A stretch of 64,000 nucleotides of DNA from Paramarasmius palmivorus (Eukaryota > Basidiomycota > Agaricomycetes > Agaricales > Marasmiaceae). The position numbers and the translations under genes are program-made. Shown piece after piece: positions 1 to 11,422 of the stretch. The number at the start of each line of letters is the position of its first letter. Position 1 is the stretch's first letter. A model generated the notes under the pieces. It worked only from the letters and a program-made list of their open reading frames with translations. It had not been told where the DNA came from and did no database searches. The stretch spans positions 248,001 to 312,000 of the forward strand of contig JAYKXP010000011.1 in NCBI GenBank assembly GCA_037176845.1, written 5' to 3'.

Positions 1-1351
1 TCGTCAACGCAGGCTCAAATTCGCAGGACTGGTTCCGCAGTCTCTACTTCAGAGTTTGGGTTGCTGGATCGTTCGTCGCGATTCTATACATGCCCTTGTT
101 GACCATATTCACGAGGGAAGATCACCTTCAGGTCAGTCATGATATGCCATCATTCTTGATCAATGCTCACACGGATATCAGAATGAAGCCTACACTATCT
201 TGGCAGGCAGCTTGGGAAGCTTGTCCTTGACAATTTCGTTTCTACCTATCCTGTGAGCATGGTGACCACCAGTTACAGCTGATTTTTATTGATGCCGTCC
301 ATCCAGTTTCACCTTCCCTGCGTTCCTTGCTAATTTGGTCCGCCTTTTCCTATCAATGATCCAAGCCCCATGTGCTAATGTCAGAATAGAAGCGGGAGGG
401 GGTTGACAACGGGACCGTGGTTCGACTGACAAAATTCCACGAATTGAACGTGAGTGCTCCCGATGTGACTGCGATTCGAGGTACTGAGAAATTTTACAGT
501 CCATCCGGGTTCTCTTTCGTTTCCTATTTACCGTGCCCTTCGTCGTTCTTGGCGTTGACGGTGTCCGACCGCACAAGCACGTCAATGAGAGTATGTTGTG
601 GACAGGTAAAGTACACCAATGTCACTTTGAACCGCGGGCGTCTGACATGATCGGTAGATCTGCTGACAATGCTCGCCGCGTTTGGCTGTGCGGTGTCGTC
701 TGGAATTACTCTGACGGTATGTGCATTTGTCCTGGTATTATCCATCAAAAGCGTCATGACCGGCTTGTCAGATATTCTTCCCTCGGTCGGTGGAAGGCGA
801 GATTGCCTCCAAGGAAGCGCGAAGATCTACCCGTTCACATCCATCTACGCGCTCACAGGCTTGGTCAGATACAAGCAGCATGGCCGAAAACCGACCAAGT
901 TATACCCACAGCGGAAGACATCTTGTGCATGAGTCTTCGACCAAAAAGTACGCACTGTCCACACATGACGAGCACCCTTTCGAGCAACAATACGACGATC
1001 TATCACCTATCTCTATCGATAAATCCTTCCATTCACCATCAGAAACGATGGCCGATGCATACCGAGCTCAAACTCTTCCCAAGTTGGCTCCTATACGACC
1101 GAATCGTCGGATAGGCGAAGATGTGGAGTTGGGCGGAATAGGTGCGGGTGCGGCAGCCAATAACGCGTCAAGAAATACACTCTTTTCCGTCAATCCTGCC
1201 GTACATCAATTCAGGTCACCCATAGGTATGTTCTTGACCTTGTGGACATCAGTTGATGATCCTGACTTGTGGTGCCTCCACAGATGTTGCGGCGTACAGG
1301 AGCCCGATACCTGCCACAAATCATTCGCGGTTGACCTTTTCACGCCCGTGA
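1..1351 (+). CDS. Multi-pass membrane protein, 3' part
   Basis: The gene is cut by the left edge of the window. Several short exons can be joined on the plus strand. They encode hydrophobic stretches near 60-115, 300-370 and 665-720, followed by a long polar tail rich in Ser, Thr and Pro (about 790-1225). A last intron (about 1227-1285) leads to a short final exon ending in TGA at 1349-1351. The layout, membrane helices then a cytoplasmic disordered tail, resembles fungal receptor-like or transporter-like membrane proteins, but I recognise no family. Exon phases before 500 are uncertain. Confidence 0.5.
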
Positions 1352-1943
1352 TCTTTTGATTGTTGGGTTTTTGGACTTTGGAATTGGACTGTTCGCCACG
1401 ACTCTCGTATGTGAAGTGTATGTATGATAGTTGCTCTTAAAAACTGTTTCGTTCGGAAACGATGATGTCTTATACTTGTTAGTCACCGCTATAATTATTC
1501 CTATCTATCACTAGTCGAGTAATGCGCATTCCTTTTTGCAGGCCAACTTACGAAATCTAGCACACAGCCTACAGAATTCATCTTGCCCTGCAGGGTGTCC
1601 GCAGCCGGACAGCAGCAGACAGCGCCAAGGCATATCAGGTACTCCAGTGCTCACAAGATCTTTCAAGTAACGTCCGGATCTATCACACATCTTCGACACA
1701 AGTGTTACTTGTACTCCAGAATCGATCTATTTCAGTGCCATAAGATGGTGACTGGTTCAAGTTGGGCATCTCGTAGAGCACAGACTGCTAAGAGTAATAA
1801 CGCTCGTGGCGGATGTACATCGGGTCGCGAGGATCAGATTCATACCACTTCTCAGGCCTCAGTTGCGCAGTCGTTTGCGAGGTTTTTTATAACAGCTAAA
1901 GAGATACTGTCTTCCTCGTCGTGATTAACCCCAAGATACGCCA
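1352..1943. other. Intergenic spacer
   Basis: This stretch separates two plus-strand membrane protein genes. It contains a short plus-strand open frame ending at 1924 with a basic, Ser-rich product. No domain, intron pattern or start context supports it as a gene. Confidence 0.4.
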
Positions 1944-2494
1944 ATGGCCCCAGAACAACTCAGGACCCGGTTCGAATACGACCAGCTAGTGATCATTTGT
2001 ATCACGATAACATCTCTCCTCTCGACCGTCATATTCATCTTTTCGTTCTTCAACATAGACCAGGCCTCTGTCTTCGTCGTCCCTATCGCATACTTCTGGA
2101 CATGCATCTTCTATTCGAATGTCCTAATCCTGCGCTCCTTCCATCGTCGACTGACGCGACGACTCGGCCCCAAGGCTCTCGCGCATTCTCCGCGGACATG
2201 CCCGCCGCTATATTCCAAGACTAGCGTTGTCAGTGCTTGGTGTGTGACGGCACTCTGGCTCTTGTCCACACCGTTCACGTTTTGGACGATAAGCTCAGCG
2301 TTCATGTGGAATTCTGTTACGATCGCCCCTTGCTTCCCCAAGCCATCCTGTGCGGGTTGAATAACATTGTCACAGTGATCATGGCGACTATGATTAGGAA
2401 AGGAAGACGTCAGTTTCTCTCTCAGAGTAGCAACGCAAGTGTGTCGAGGGGTATGTCAACGGATGGAGGAACCAATGAGAAGTCTAATGTTTGA
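1944..2494 (+). CDS. Small membrane protein with about four hydrophobic segments
   Basis: An ATG at 1944 opens a frame with hydrophobic helices at about residues 17-40, 45-65 and 95-130, with a basic loop (residues 66-90) between them. The frame ends at 2360. A second frame then continues to 2494 with a basic, Ser-rich C-terminal tail, so either a splice event joins the two or the gene carries a frameshift. I could not find an intron of normal size in the right phase. The family is unknown; small four-helix membrane proteins of this kind are common in agarics. Confidence 0.45.
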
Positions 2495-2714
2495 CCGTGG
2501 GGTTTCAATTAATGGTATGTAGTTGGCATAGAATCTCTTGTGATTGAGCTGACGACAAATCGTATAGATCGGAAAGACGACGTGGTTTCATTGGAGAGTG
2601 GCTCTGGCGAACCAGTATCGAAACTGTATTGTATCTGTGGTGTACATTGTTCTACAATAGCACGATATTTATCGAGCTTCGATGCAAAAAGATGCATGAG
2701 CTAAATGCCATGAT

Positions 2715-4330
2715 CTAGTGATCTTCGTCCAAGTCGTATTCACCGTCAGACATTGGATTTTCTGGGAAAGGTTCTTGAAGATTACTCGGGTATAACATTT
2801 CAACACCTAGTGGGGAGAATAAGTAAGTGTGCGATATGCAATCAATCATGCTCGACGTACTGAACTGCATGCTCGTTTTTATCTTGTCTGCACAACAAGG
2901 ACATTTCCAACGCACATATCTCACAGCAAGAGCTTCCAGCTTGTTTCTCCAAGCCCGACCAAATTCCACCTCCATGATGATGCACAAGACGATCTGACTG
3001 AGTTCTGGGAACATCGTCATAAGGACCGTGAAGAATAACGTCCAATTGTAGCATTCGAGGAGGTCTACGAGCTTCGTTGGGGAGGGCGTGTGCAAGGTAA
3101 GTTGGAGTGTACGAAGTGCAGGTGCACGAAGTTCTCCCAAGAAGTTGATACATATACGGTCCAACAAGTTCATTGGCCAGTATTCGGTGGTGAGAGTGCC
3201 GATAGCTATGAACTGAAGTTCAGGAAGCGGAGGAAAGGGGTTGTGTTGGCAATAGAGACGAGGTATCCTATAAGTCCCTGTGGACTGGTGTCAGCGCATG
3301 TCGTGGTGATGATAAAAATACATTACCTCTATGATCAGCTAGTTCTTTTGTGTCCAAGCTGAGATGCGTCAAGGTTGACGAAACCTTTTTCAGAAGGAGG
3401 CATAAAACCCGAAGGCTCATCCCTTCTTCATCAATCCTCAGCGAACGAAGTTTTGGCATGGATTCGCAGACGAGATGGTAATAAACCCAGTCAAAGTTTG
3501 AGCCAAACGGTCTCAATATCTCCAAACGTTCAAGGTCTTTCATGGTGAAACGAGGGCAAGGGTCTTTCGCATCTGGAGGAGTGGACAATGAGCTAGTGGA
3601 CACGGATGCACCACCAAACCGAAGGTTATAATCCAATGACAGCCCGCGGATAGGTCCGCAATACGCGAGAAATGTTTTGAGCTGTTCGATGCTCTCGAAT
3701 GGGGTAGAGATGTGAAGCGTCCGGAGGTTCGGAAACAGGCCGAGTAATTGTTGAACCCCTCGCGATGCTTGAAGTGGTACAGCCCATGGTTCGGTATTCG
3801 TCCATGTCATCTCCTGAACACCGGGCAGAGTACGAAGCTCGATAGGACATGGCTGATCATCATCTGTGACAACACTGGTTTCGACTTGTATTCTGCGCAC
3901 CAAATTGGTAATAGCGGGATCTCTCTTGAGTCTTTTTTCGAAGCGGGTGAGGCAGGATGGGCTATAAAGCGCATACTTGGAATAGAAGACAGGTCGAGCA
4001 GCCGCATACCATGCTTTGGAGACAAGAGCGCAACCTAGGATCTCGCTGCGCCAGTCAAAGCCATGTCCAACGTTGAATGTGAAGATTTCCGTGAGGATTT
4101 CTTGAGGAAGCTCGGGTAACTCTGCCAAAAAGATCTTGTTATTACGCGTTCACAAAGAGCAGGACAAACGTACTAGGACGAATTAAGGGCTTGTGAGGCT
4201 TGAGCAAGGTCTGAATCTTGACCATGGGTAGTGATTGCTGAGAAAAGAGTAAGTAGTCGCGTGCTGGTCGCGTGTGCGGCAGCTTCTTCAACATCCCCTC
4301 TCCCACGCCTTGGCCTAGGTACCAGGCCAT
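2715..4330 (-). CDS. F-box protein with leucine-rich C-terminal region
   Basis: Three exons on the minus strand. The short first exon starts at the ATG at 4330 or at an internal ATG about 120 bases on. It joins through a small intron to a long exon ending near 3347, and the last exon runs from about 3265 to the TAG at 2715. The F-box lies at the start of the second exon: LPELPQEILTEIF, then a Trp and a VSKAWY motif. The remainder has spaced Leu-rich segments as in agaric F-box/LRR proteins. Such proteins bring substrates to SCF ubiquitin ligases through Skp1. The target cannot be inferred. Confidence 0.75.
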
Positions 4331-4483
4331 CGTTCAACATACTTGCACGGTGCTCATGCCTAGCGATTATTTGCGTGCTCGACCAGATCGTCGTCTTGGG
4401 CTCTTTATAAGGATACTGGAATTTATATAAATTCTTGAATTATTTTGGGATGTAGTTGGACTAGAACTACCGAGTACTGCTAG

Positions 4484-5823
4484 CTACGCTGTCCTAGGCT
4501 TCCTGTGAGGAGCAAACGTTCCGTATAAACTAGCAGCCTTCCACCCTATTCCGGTATTATGCGTAGCGAGAAGAGCAGCTACTGTACTGTCGATATCGAG
4601 GAAGTAGACATGTCCTAAACCATTTGAAGTGACGTGGGTACCGCCGACCAAACCAAAGGCAGAGAAATCCTGCATGAGCTTGGCCGCATCGAGTACCGGT
4701 GGTTCGCCCCCGCGATTGACCTGAGGTGGTCCCTGGAGTTGGAGTGTTCGTGAGATACCGAGTTCAAGGGCCAAATATTGATGTCGTGTTATCGTTGTGC
4801 CCATGATTTGCTTAGTACGGGGGACGAGGGATGATAAGCTAGGTCTTTGCGTGGATGAAAGTCGTCTGAGAAATACCGAAGCCTCTCGGGTTGTTCTGAA
4901 CTTCAAAGTCTGTTCGTTGTGAGGGCTGGCTCCTTCATATAGAACTAGCAGGGCGTACCAAAAGATTGTCTTCTTTGAGATGGCTAGACATGACGGACAG
5001 ATTCGTCGTTACCCCGATGAGGTCGCGAACAACCTGAGGGTCTGGAACAAAATCACGGATGCAGACAGTATTGTGCGTTAAAGGATTAGGATTTGCGCGT
5101 GGGGTTGAAAGATGAGACCGCTTTCTGTATGGGACCTAGTTCGAAAGGTATAGGTTTTGCCGCACTCTCCGCCATTAGGGCCTGTTTTTTTTTGTTGATT
5201 AATTCAAGACTACAAGAAGAGGATTAAAAACTCACTCTATACGCCTGAATCGTCCGGTGGAACGTTACGCGAAACGTCCTTTCCGCCTTTTCCTCGACCT
5301 GCTCCTCAATGTCCATGATACTCCAGCTATTGACACCCAATGCCGCATGAATATCTTCCTTCGATCCATCTGGTCCAACGCTCCAATTTAAGGACCGTGA
5401 ATACCCTGTCCAAAGTGTAGCAATTGACTGTCCCCTACAACCTACACTCTTCCGGTCGAATTTGGCACTGGATTCTTCAGGTAAAGCAATATGACCAGCT
5501 TTCACGTCCTGTAAAAACCGCGATGCCACCCGGGGGTCCAAAAAGCGAATACTAGCATCGTTTTTTACGAAGTCTATACGTGCTATGGGCTCGTATGGGG
5601 AGAGCAGATTCGGGAGTGTCTGTTTTGAGTTGGCAGGTAGGTTGGAGATTGTGACAGCCCTTGGAGCGTATTGTGGAACTAGTGAGTAGGCTCGTGTGGG
5701 ATTCAATGTTTGGTGAGACGACCCAAAGAACGCCCAGCGACTATGGGCAACATGAGGAAACAATCCGAGTCGCATAGGACTGTGACAGGTGGTGGTGGGA
5801 ACATGACAGCCCGCGAAATTCAA
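4484..5823 (-). CDS. RRM-like RNA-binding protein (intact copy)
   Basis: Three exons: 5823 to about 5235, about 5132-4970, and about 4918-4484. The N-terminus is basic and Ser-rich and could be a mitochondrial presequence. Three RRM-like units follow, seen as RNP2-like strands (VTISNLP; NTVCIRDF; RTLQLQGPP) each paired with an RNP1-like strand (ASIRFLDP in the first, GHVYFLDID in the last). The usual aromatic RNP1 residues are only partly kept, so RNA binding is an inference. A damaged paralogue lies immediately upstream on the same strand, which points to tandem duplication. Confidence 0.6.
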
Positions 5824-5910
5824 ACTGACACGGTTCGGTCAAATTTTAAATCGTGCATTATCCTCGCAGCCAAGCCAAGGAATCGTACTGAGAACGTTTT
5901 AAAAGGATGA

Positions 5911-7215
5911 TTACTCTTCTATTGAATCCGTGTCGTCTAATTTAGTCAGTGACATATGACTAGTATTAGATCTTGTAACAAAACACGCGGGTAGATGTTC
6001 GTAACCCTTCACATCTCCACGATTTATAGCAGCAATAGCTGTAGCAGCACTGTCAATATCAAGGAAGTGAACATATCCAATATCGTTGTGGACGGTGGCT
6101 TGGTGAACAATTCCAAAGGGCGTGAAATCTTTGATGAGCTGATATGCCCTAGCTTTTGGATCGATCCTGGACGCTCTCCGTCTCTGGTCTGCCGGAGGGA
6201 GCGATATATAAATTGACGGCGAGATGCCCAGGTTGATCGCTAGCCATTGGTGCCGTGGAATGGCTGGACCTGTAAGCCTTTGAATTTGACGGTCAAAAGC
6301 CGACATGAGGATAGGTGACTGCAAGACTCGTCCACGAAACATAAAAGCTTGACGAGATGTCGCGAATGACAGTTGCTATGCTGTTATTAGTGCTTTTTGC
6401 ATAAAGGAAGCGTGAAAAGACACGCACCAATGTGTTATTCTCATCCAGGTGGCTAGACGTTATAGACAAGTTCGTTGCGAGCTTGCCAAGTTCTAAAAAG
6501 GGTCCACGTTTTGGAAGAAAGTTGCCTAGGTGAAGGACATTGCCCGTTTTTTTATATTGAGGTATATAAGACGATACGGTGTCTTGCACAAGGCCAATGC
6601 GGAAAGGAATAGGTTGGATTGTTTCGCCCGGAAGGCACTCTACCGAGAGAGCCTACTTGTACCGTTTGAGATTGAAAAGGTGGGAGAAAAAGAAAAAAAA
6701 TAGGCTCACCTGTGCGGCAGCCTCCATATCTGAGAATGTTACGCGTAATGTCCGCCCTGGTCCTTCAGATAACCTCTCGACCCCCATGAAACCTTCCTCA
6801 AACATGACCTTTCTCCGTATATCCTCGTCCGAAGTTCTGGACTAAAATGTCCACTTTACGGACCGCGATTCTCCACGCCAAAGTCCTGCAAAAGATATCT
6901 CGCTTTCCTGTGCATATTCCATGCTTTCTGCCCTGGATCCTCCAGGTAAGAGGAATCCAGCCTCCACCTCTTTGATGAAGCAAGCTGCTACCCTTGGGTC
7001 AATGAAGCGGATATATGTCGAGTCTCCTATGACTTTGATACCGTCTATGGGCTCGTAGGGAAGTAAAAGTCTCGGGAGAACCTGGAGTGCTCCGGGTGGT
7101 ATATTGTCGACTTTAACCAATCTCGATGCATTTGACGAGTTGGCTCTTGTCTGGATTGAGCTTTCTGAGGAACGATCGAGAAGAAATCCAAGGACGGCGA
7201 GTAACGTGGAAGTTC
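5911..7215 (-). pseudogene. Decayed tandem paralogue of the RRM-like gene
   Basis: Exon by exon this matches the intact gene at 4484-5823: the same PYEPI and FIDPRVA region, the same three-exon layout and the same C-terminal GYVHFLDIDS strand. Two lesions are visible. Near 7150 the coding phase shifts by one base relative to the intact copy, between the presequence and the first RRM. At 6842-6844 an in-frame TAG stands where the intact copy has a Gly codon, and homology continues in the same frame after it. No donor or acceptor lets an intron remove the stop. The third exon (6342-5911) remains open. Confidence 0.6.
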
Positions 7216-7832
7216 AACTGCATCTGGCCTCTGGGTTGCTCAGAGGATATTCGGCTTTTCTTTCAGATTCCCACGGACGCGTTTTCTCACCTACACCACC
7301 ATGATTTGCTACTTGCTCACTTTGAACCTACTATGTCTACTCCGAGAGTAAGCTCAGTTTATGTGTCTAGCTCAAGAGATACTGATCTTAAAATATCTCA
7401 GGCAACGTCCGTTGGTCTAGTATTCGCTTAGACTCTCCAGCCGTTGGGCCATATGAGGTTCAGTGCCATCATCGTTTGTCCTCTTTTCTCCCGGCTGACC
7501 GGTCTAGCACTGCAGATTCGTGGACTTCATCGGCATTCAACACCGCCTCGAAAATCATTAGCGTTGATGCGCCCCAGTCCGCCGTTCTGTGATTGGGCGA
7601 CGGATGGTGCGCGTCTCCTCCGTGGAGGCTAGGAACATGGAGCGTAACGGCAGCACAAAGCTTTGGCTCTGTACCATGTCCGTGGACAAGCCATTTTTCT
7701 CTACCTCTGCCGGGCCTTTATCCAGGCTACGAGAGGTACAAGTGAAGCCTTGCAAACCAGATAAAAGGAGCGAACGCGAATCATCAAACGACAAGCTACC
7801 TTCCTCTCCTTCGTACTCGCAGAGTCTTCAAG
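7216..7832. other. Intergenic spacer upstream of the FAD oxidase
   Basis: Only short overlapping open frames on both strands are seen. None has a domain or a convincing splice pattern. The right part (about 7700-7832) is probably the promoter and 5' leader of the oxidase gene. Confidence 0.4.
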
Positions 7833-9578
7833 ATGTCTTTGCGCTCTTGGATTGGCCTCGCTCTCCTTTCATCTCGGTTCTTCCTCCCCACAGAGGCGCT
7901 CCCGGCCGCTAATGCAGGAGATGCCGCGTGTGCTTCTCTTGTATCCTCTCTTGGAGCGGACATTGTACACACCTCAGGATCCGGATTCCAGGACTCCGTG
8001 GACTCACCTTTGAATTTGGTCAACAATGCTTTGACTCCCGCGTGTGTCGTGACACCCACTAGCACGGAGCATGTCAGCCAAGCCATGGCTGCCATCTATA
8101 ATGCAAAGTCCAAGTATGCTGTCTTGGCCGGTGGTCACAGTGCCATGAAAGGCTGGAACAAGTATGTATCATCTGAATTTGAGCTATTTCGAGACTGATA
8201 TACGTGTTATTTAGTGTCGAGGGAGGTGTTCTCATCGATTTCAAGAACATGAAGAGCGCCTCGTATAATGCCCAGAAGGATACGATAACGCTTCAACCTG
8301 GTATTCGCTGGGGTGAAACTGTTGCTGCTCTTGCTCCCCAGGGCGTTGCTCCGGTTGGCGGAAGAGCTGCGTGAGTTGACCTTCCTATAATGCCCTATAC
8401 CTTCTTCTGACTGAAACTTCTGTAGACACGTCGGTTCCGGTTTCTTACTTGGAGGCGGTATTAGCTTCCTGTCGCCTGCTGTTGGATGGGGCGCAGACTT
8501 GTACAGAGAGCTTGATGTCGTCTTGGTCGATGGAACTGTCGTCACTGCGACTGTCGACAATGAGTACTCTGACCTCTTCAAGGCACTCAAGGGTGGGGGA
8601 AACCGCTTTGGAATTGTCACTCGCTACGAAGTGGAGGCTTACCATAGTGGAACAAAAGATGACAAGACCTGGACGGGTGGTTACATCCAGGTAAATTCGC
8701 GTCTTATGGTCAGAGTACCTTTCTAATTACCCTTTCCCTAGTATCCCGAATCGTCAATTGAAGACGTCCTGAAAGCTACCGCTCGCTTCACTCGCGAAGT
8801 CAAGGATCCTAACGCCAGTAAGCCGGTGAATTTTTGCACTATAAGCCATGGCTGATTGTTTCGTCTCAGCTATCTTCGTAACCCTTGTTGAACTTGTCAA
8901 CGACGGAGTCATCACTCCATTCTTGCAAGTCAACCTCTTCTATCACGGCAGTGAACTCCCCGAGAGCGTCTTCGGCGAGCTCCAGTCCATCCCTTCTGCC
9001 GCATCTAACATTCGACCCATGAGCTACGCCGACATCGTCGCCGAGACATTCCCAGACGAAGATGCTCATGGAACTACCTTCATTTACGGCTCATCCGTAT
9101 TGGCAGGTACTGACGAAGACGCTTTCGTCAATGCCTTCAAAGCCAACCTCGATTTCACCAACTCACATAAGAGCCAATTATCCAACACTGCACTCACTTT
9201 CACGCCAGTTCCGGACTCGCAGGTCCTTGCAGGTCGTGAACGTGGTGGAAACGCGATTGATGCTCCGGTGACTGGTGGATATGCCGTTGTGCAGATTATG
9301 CAAACACTCGTTCCTGGTGTGGTTGAACCCTCGAGCGAGATCCTTGACGCTAAGAAGCAACTTTTGCAGCAGTACGTTGATTTAATTCTATTGTGCTTTC
9401 GATGCGACTGACATGTATCCTTCTGTGCAGAATTAAACCCACGCCTGGCCTCCCTCTGTTCCTGAACGAATGTGACGCCAACCAAAACATCTTTGCCACA
9501 TACGGGCAGTACAACTTCCTGAAGCAGACATATGCCAAGTATGATCCAGAGAGGTGGGTGGCATTGGATAATGCCTAG
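7833..9578 (+). CDS. Secreted FAD-linked oxidoreductase (PCMH/BBE type)
   Basis: Six exons joined by five introns (about 8162-8214, 8369-8425, 8691-8741, 8820-8870 and 9373-9430) give a protein of roughly 480 residues. A hydrophobic signal peptide (residues 1-25) precedes the mature part. The FAD-binding PCMH domain shows LAGGHSAMKGWN, where the His normally carries FAD covalently, and the GSGFLLGGGISFLSP loop. The Cys used for bicovalent flavin attachment in berberine-bridge-type enzymes is missing there. The C-terminus has the BBE-type segment with YGQYNFLKQ and KYDPERW. Substrates of this family include sugars, alkaloids and phenolics, so the substrate here is open. Epoxide hydrolases lie downstream on the other strand. 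Confidence 0.88.
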
Positions 9579-9681
9579 TCAACATTCACTCACTAGTCTT
9601 GTGTAGGATTCAACATGCAATTTACTTCCGGACCCATGGGCCTCTAAACTAGCGTTCAGGTTAACTTATTCAAACGGTGTA

Positions 9682-9756
9682 TTATAGTTCCCTCGCCATT
9701 ACAGCATACTAGTAGTCACTTCTTGGTATAATCGCTGGTCTATACTTGTGTAATAA
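9682..9756 (+). repeat. Direct repeat, left copy, flanking EH1
   Basis: About 75 bases starting at TTATAGTTCCCTCGCCATTA in the 3' flank of the oxidase gene. They recur, slightly diverged, at 11997-12067 on the far side of EH1. The stretch is not coding. Confidence 0.7.
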
Positions 9757-9868
9757 AATATCTTTATTTCATCACGATACAAAGAATCTTTCCTTACAAC
9801 GCAACAAAAGTTACCATTCCGTTTGGTCTCTATGCTATAATTGAGGCAGATATAGGTATGCATGCCCA

Positions 9869-11422
9869 TCATGCATATCCATCTTTTCCTGGTACAACGC
9901 CATACGCAGGACCGCCCTTTCCAAACATCTTCCTCAAGTCTGACACCAGCTCCTTCGGAGTTGCATGCGCTGCGAAGTGTCCACCACGTTCATGTTCTGC
10001 AGTGAACACGAGATTCTTGTCGGCGTACCACCTGAGAAACTAGTAAGAAACAATGTTGGTCGAGGGAATTGTGATCTGTACGCACGATATTGGGCCCAGT
10101 CCAACTTCCTTAGGGAAGAACGAGTAACCTGTAGGAATGGTAGGCTTTGGACCGGCTTCTAGGCCTCCAGTTTGTTCAACCTCGTAATACGTCCTAACAG
10201 TGGCCGCGGGTCCTGAGCGCGAGAACCAATAAATGGAGATCCACGTCAATACTGCAAGTTTCGCGCGAAAGTCAGTGGATTATTCAGTTCATAAACTACC
10301 GACAGCGACATACCTTCGTCGTCTTCCCAAGGGTAACCGTCTGTCAAGGTGAACAGTTTCTCATAGATCCATGCCAGTAGCCCGACTGGCGAGTCTGCCA
10401 AACTATAACCGATAGTTTGGGGTTGAGTTGCCTGTTCTTTGAAGAATCCCGAGCCTTTCTCCCAGAACCACTTGGAGACCTCAAGCCTTTTGAGGTCCCT
10501 TTCGGTGTACTTTGACGGATCGGCACCTTCAGGGGGAGTAGACATGCTAAATTACGGGTAGTTTAGTCTAGAGGAACTCAAGCGTCATATGAACATACAA
10601 AGGTGAGTTGGAATGCCAAGCTTTGACATGTTTTCCGCCGTAGGTGGATGCCATAGTGCGTGTAATCTTCATAGCAGCTTCTATGAGTGTGATTCGCCAA
10701 CATAGATCAATATAACGAACCGGATGACCCCAATCTCCGCCCTGAGTAACTGAAGAGAAACTAAATCAGCAACGTCAAATTGGCCATAAAGCGCGAACGT
10801 GCCATATTCGGTATATCCAAGCGCCTGCATCAGTTTGTGTCCGGTCTGTGATAATGCATCAAGATACAACAACAGTACCCAGTACGAGCCAGGAACATAC
10901 CTCGGCATACTTGGTGAGGTCAAACCCCTTCTTCTTCGTTCCTTCCGAGAATCCGTAGCCAGGCAGACCGAGTGCAACGACATGGAAGCTCGGTGAACCG
11001 GGCTCATTAGCCGTTAGGAGTGGCAAAATCTTTCGCACTTCCAGGAAACTCCCGGGCCCTAGCAAAGCAGGTTAGCTACCATGAAACAATCAAGAGGACC
11101 ACAACATACATCCATGGACGAACAACAGCGGGATAGCATTTGGCACCTCGCTCTTCTTGTAGATGTAATGGATGTTCAGCACGCCGTGCCCTTCGACCTC
11201 GATATCCCTCGTGAATTGTGGCAGCTCCTCGTTCAAGATTGTTTCGTACTTCCTCCAGTCGTAGCCATCCTTCCATCTTGCTAACAGCCTACGAATATCG
11301 GCCAGCGGAACGCCGTAGTGCCATCCAGCGTCATCGAGCTCGTCTGGGAGACAGGTGAGGTCGAGCTTCTTTTTCAGAAGGTCAAGAGCTTTGTCGGATA
11401 CAGCGATCTTGAATGAAGACAT
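9869..11422 (-). CDS. Epoxide hydrolase EH1 (EHN domain plus alpha/beta hydrolase)
   Basis: A gene of about eight exons, starting at the ATG at 11422 and ending in TGA at 9869. The N-terminal EHN domain comes first. It is followed by the oxyanion motif HGWPGSF (split by an intron near 11060-11107), the nucleophile motif GGDWG (about 10715), the lid segment [16 protein letters not shown] with its Tyr, and the C-terminal GGHFAA catalytic His (about 9980). The catalytic residues I can see are intact. Splicing GGDWGHP to ITRTMA through a 54-base intron restores the usual family sequence. The enzyme adds water to an epoxide to give a diol. It is the least duplicated copy, next to the FAD oxidase, and shares about 400 bases of 5' flank with EH2. 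Confidence 0.85.

Noticed and set aside
1583..1924. Plus-strand frame of 113 codons
   Set aside because: It has no domain, no typical start context and no splice partner.
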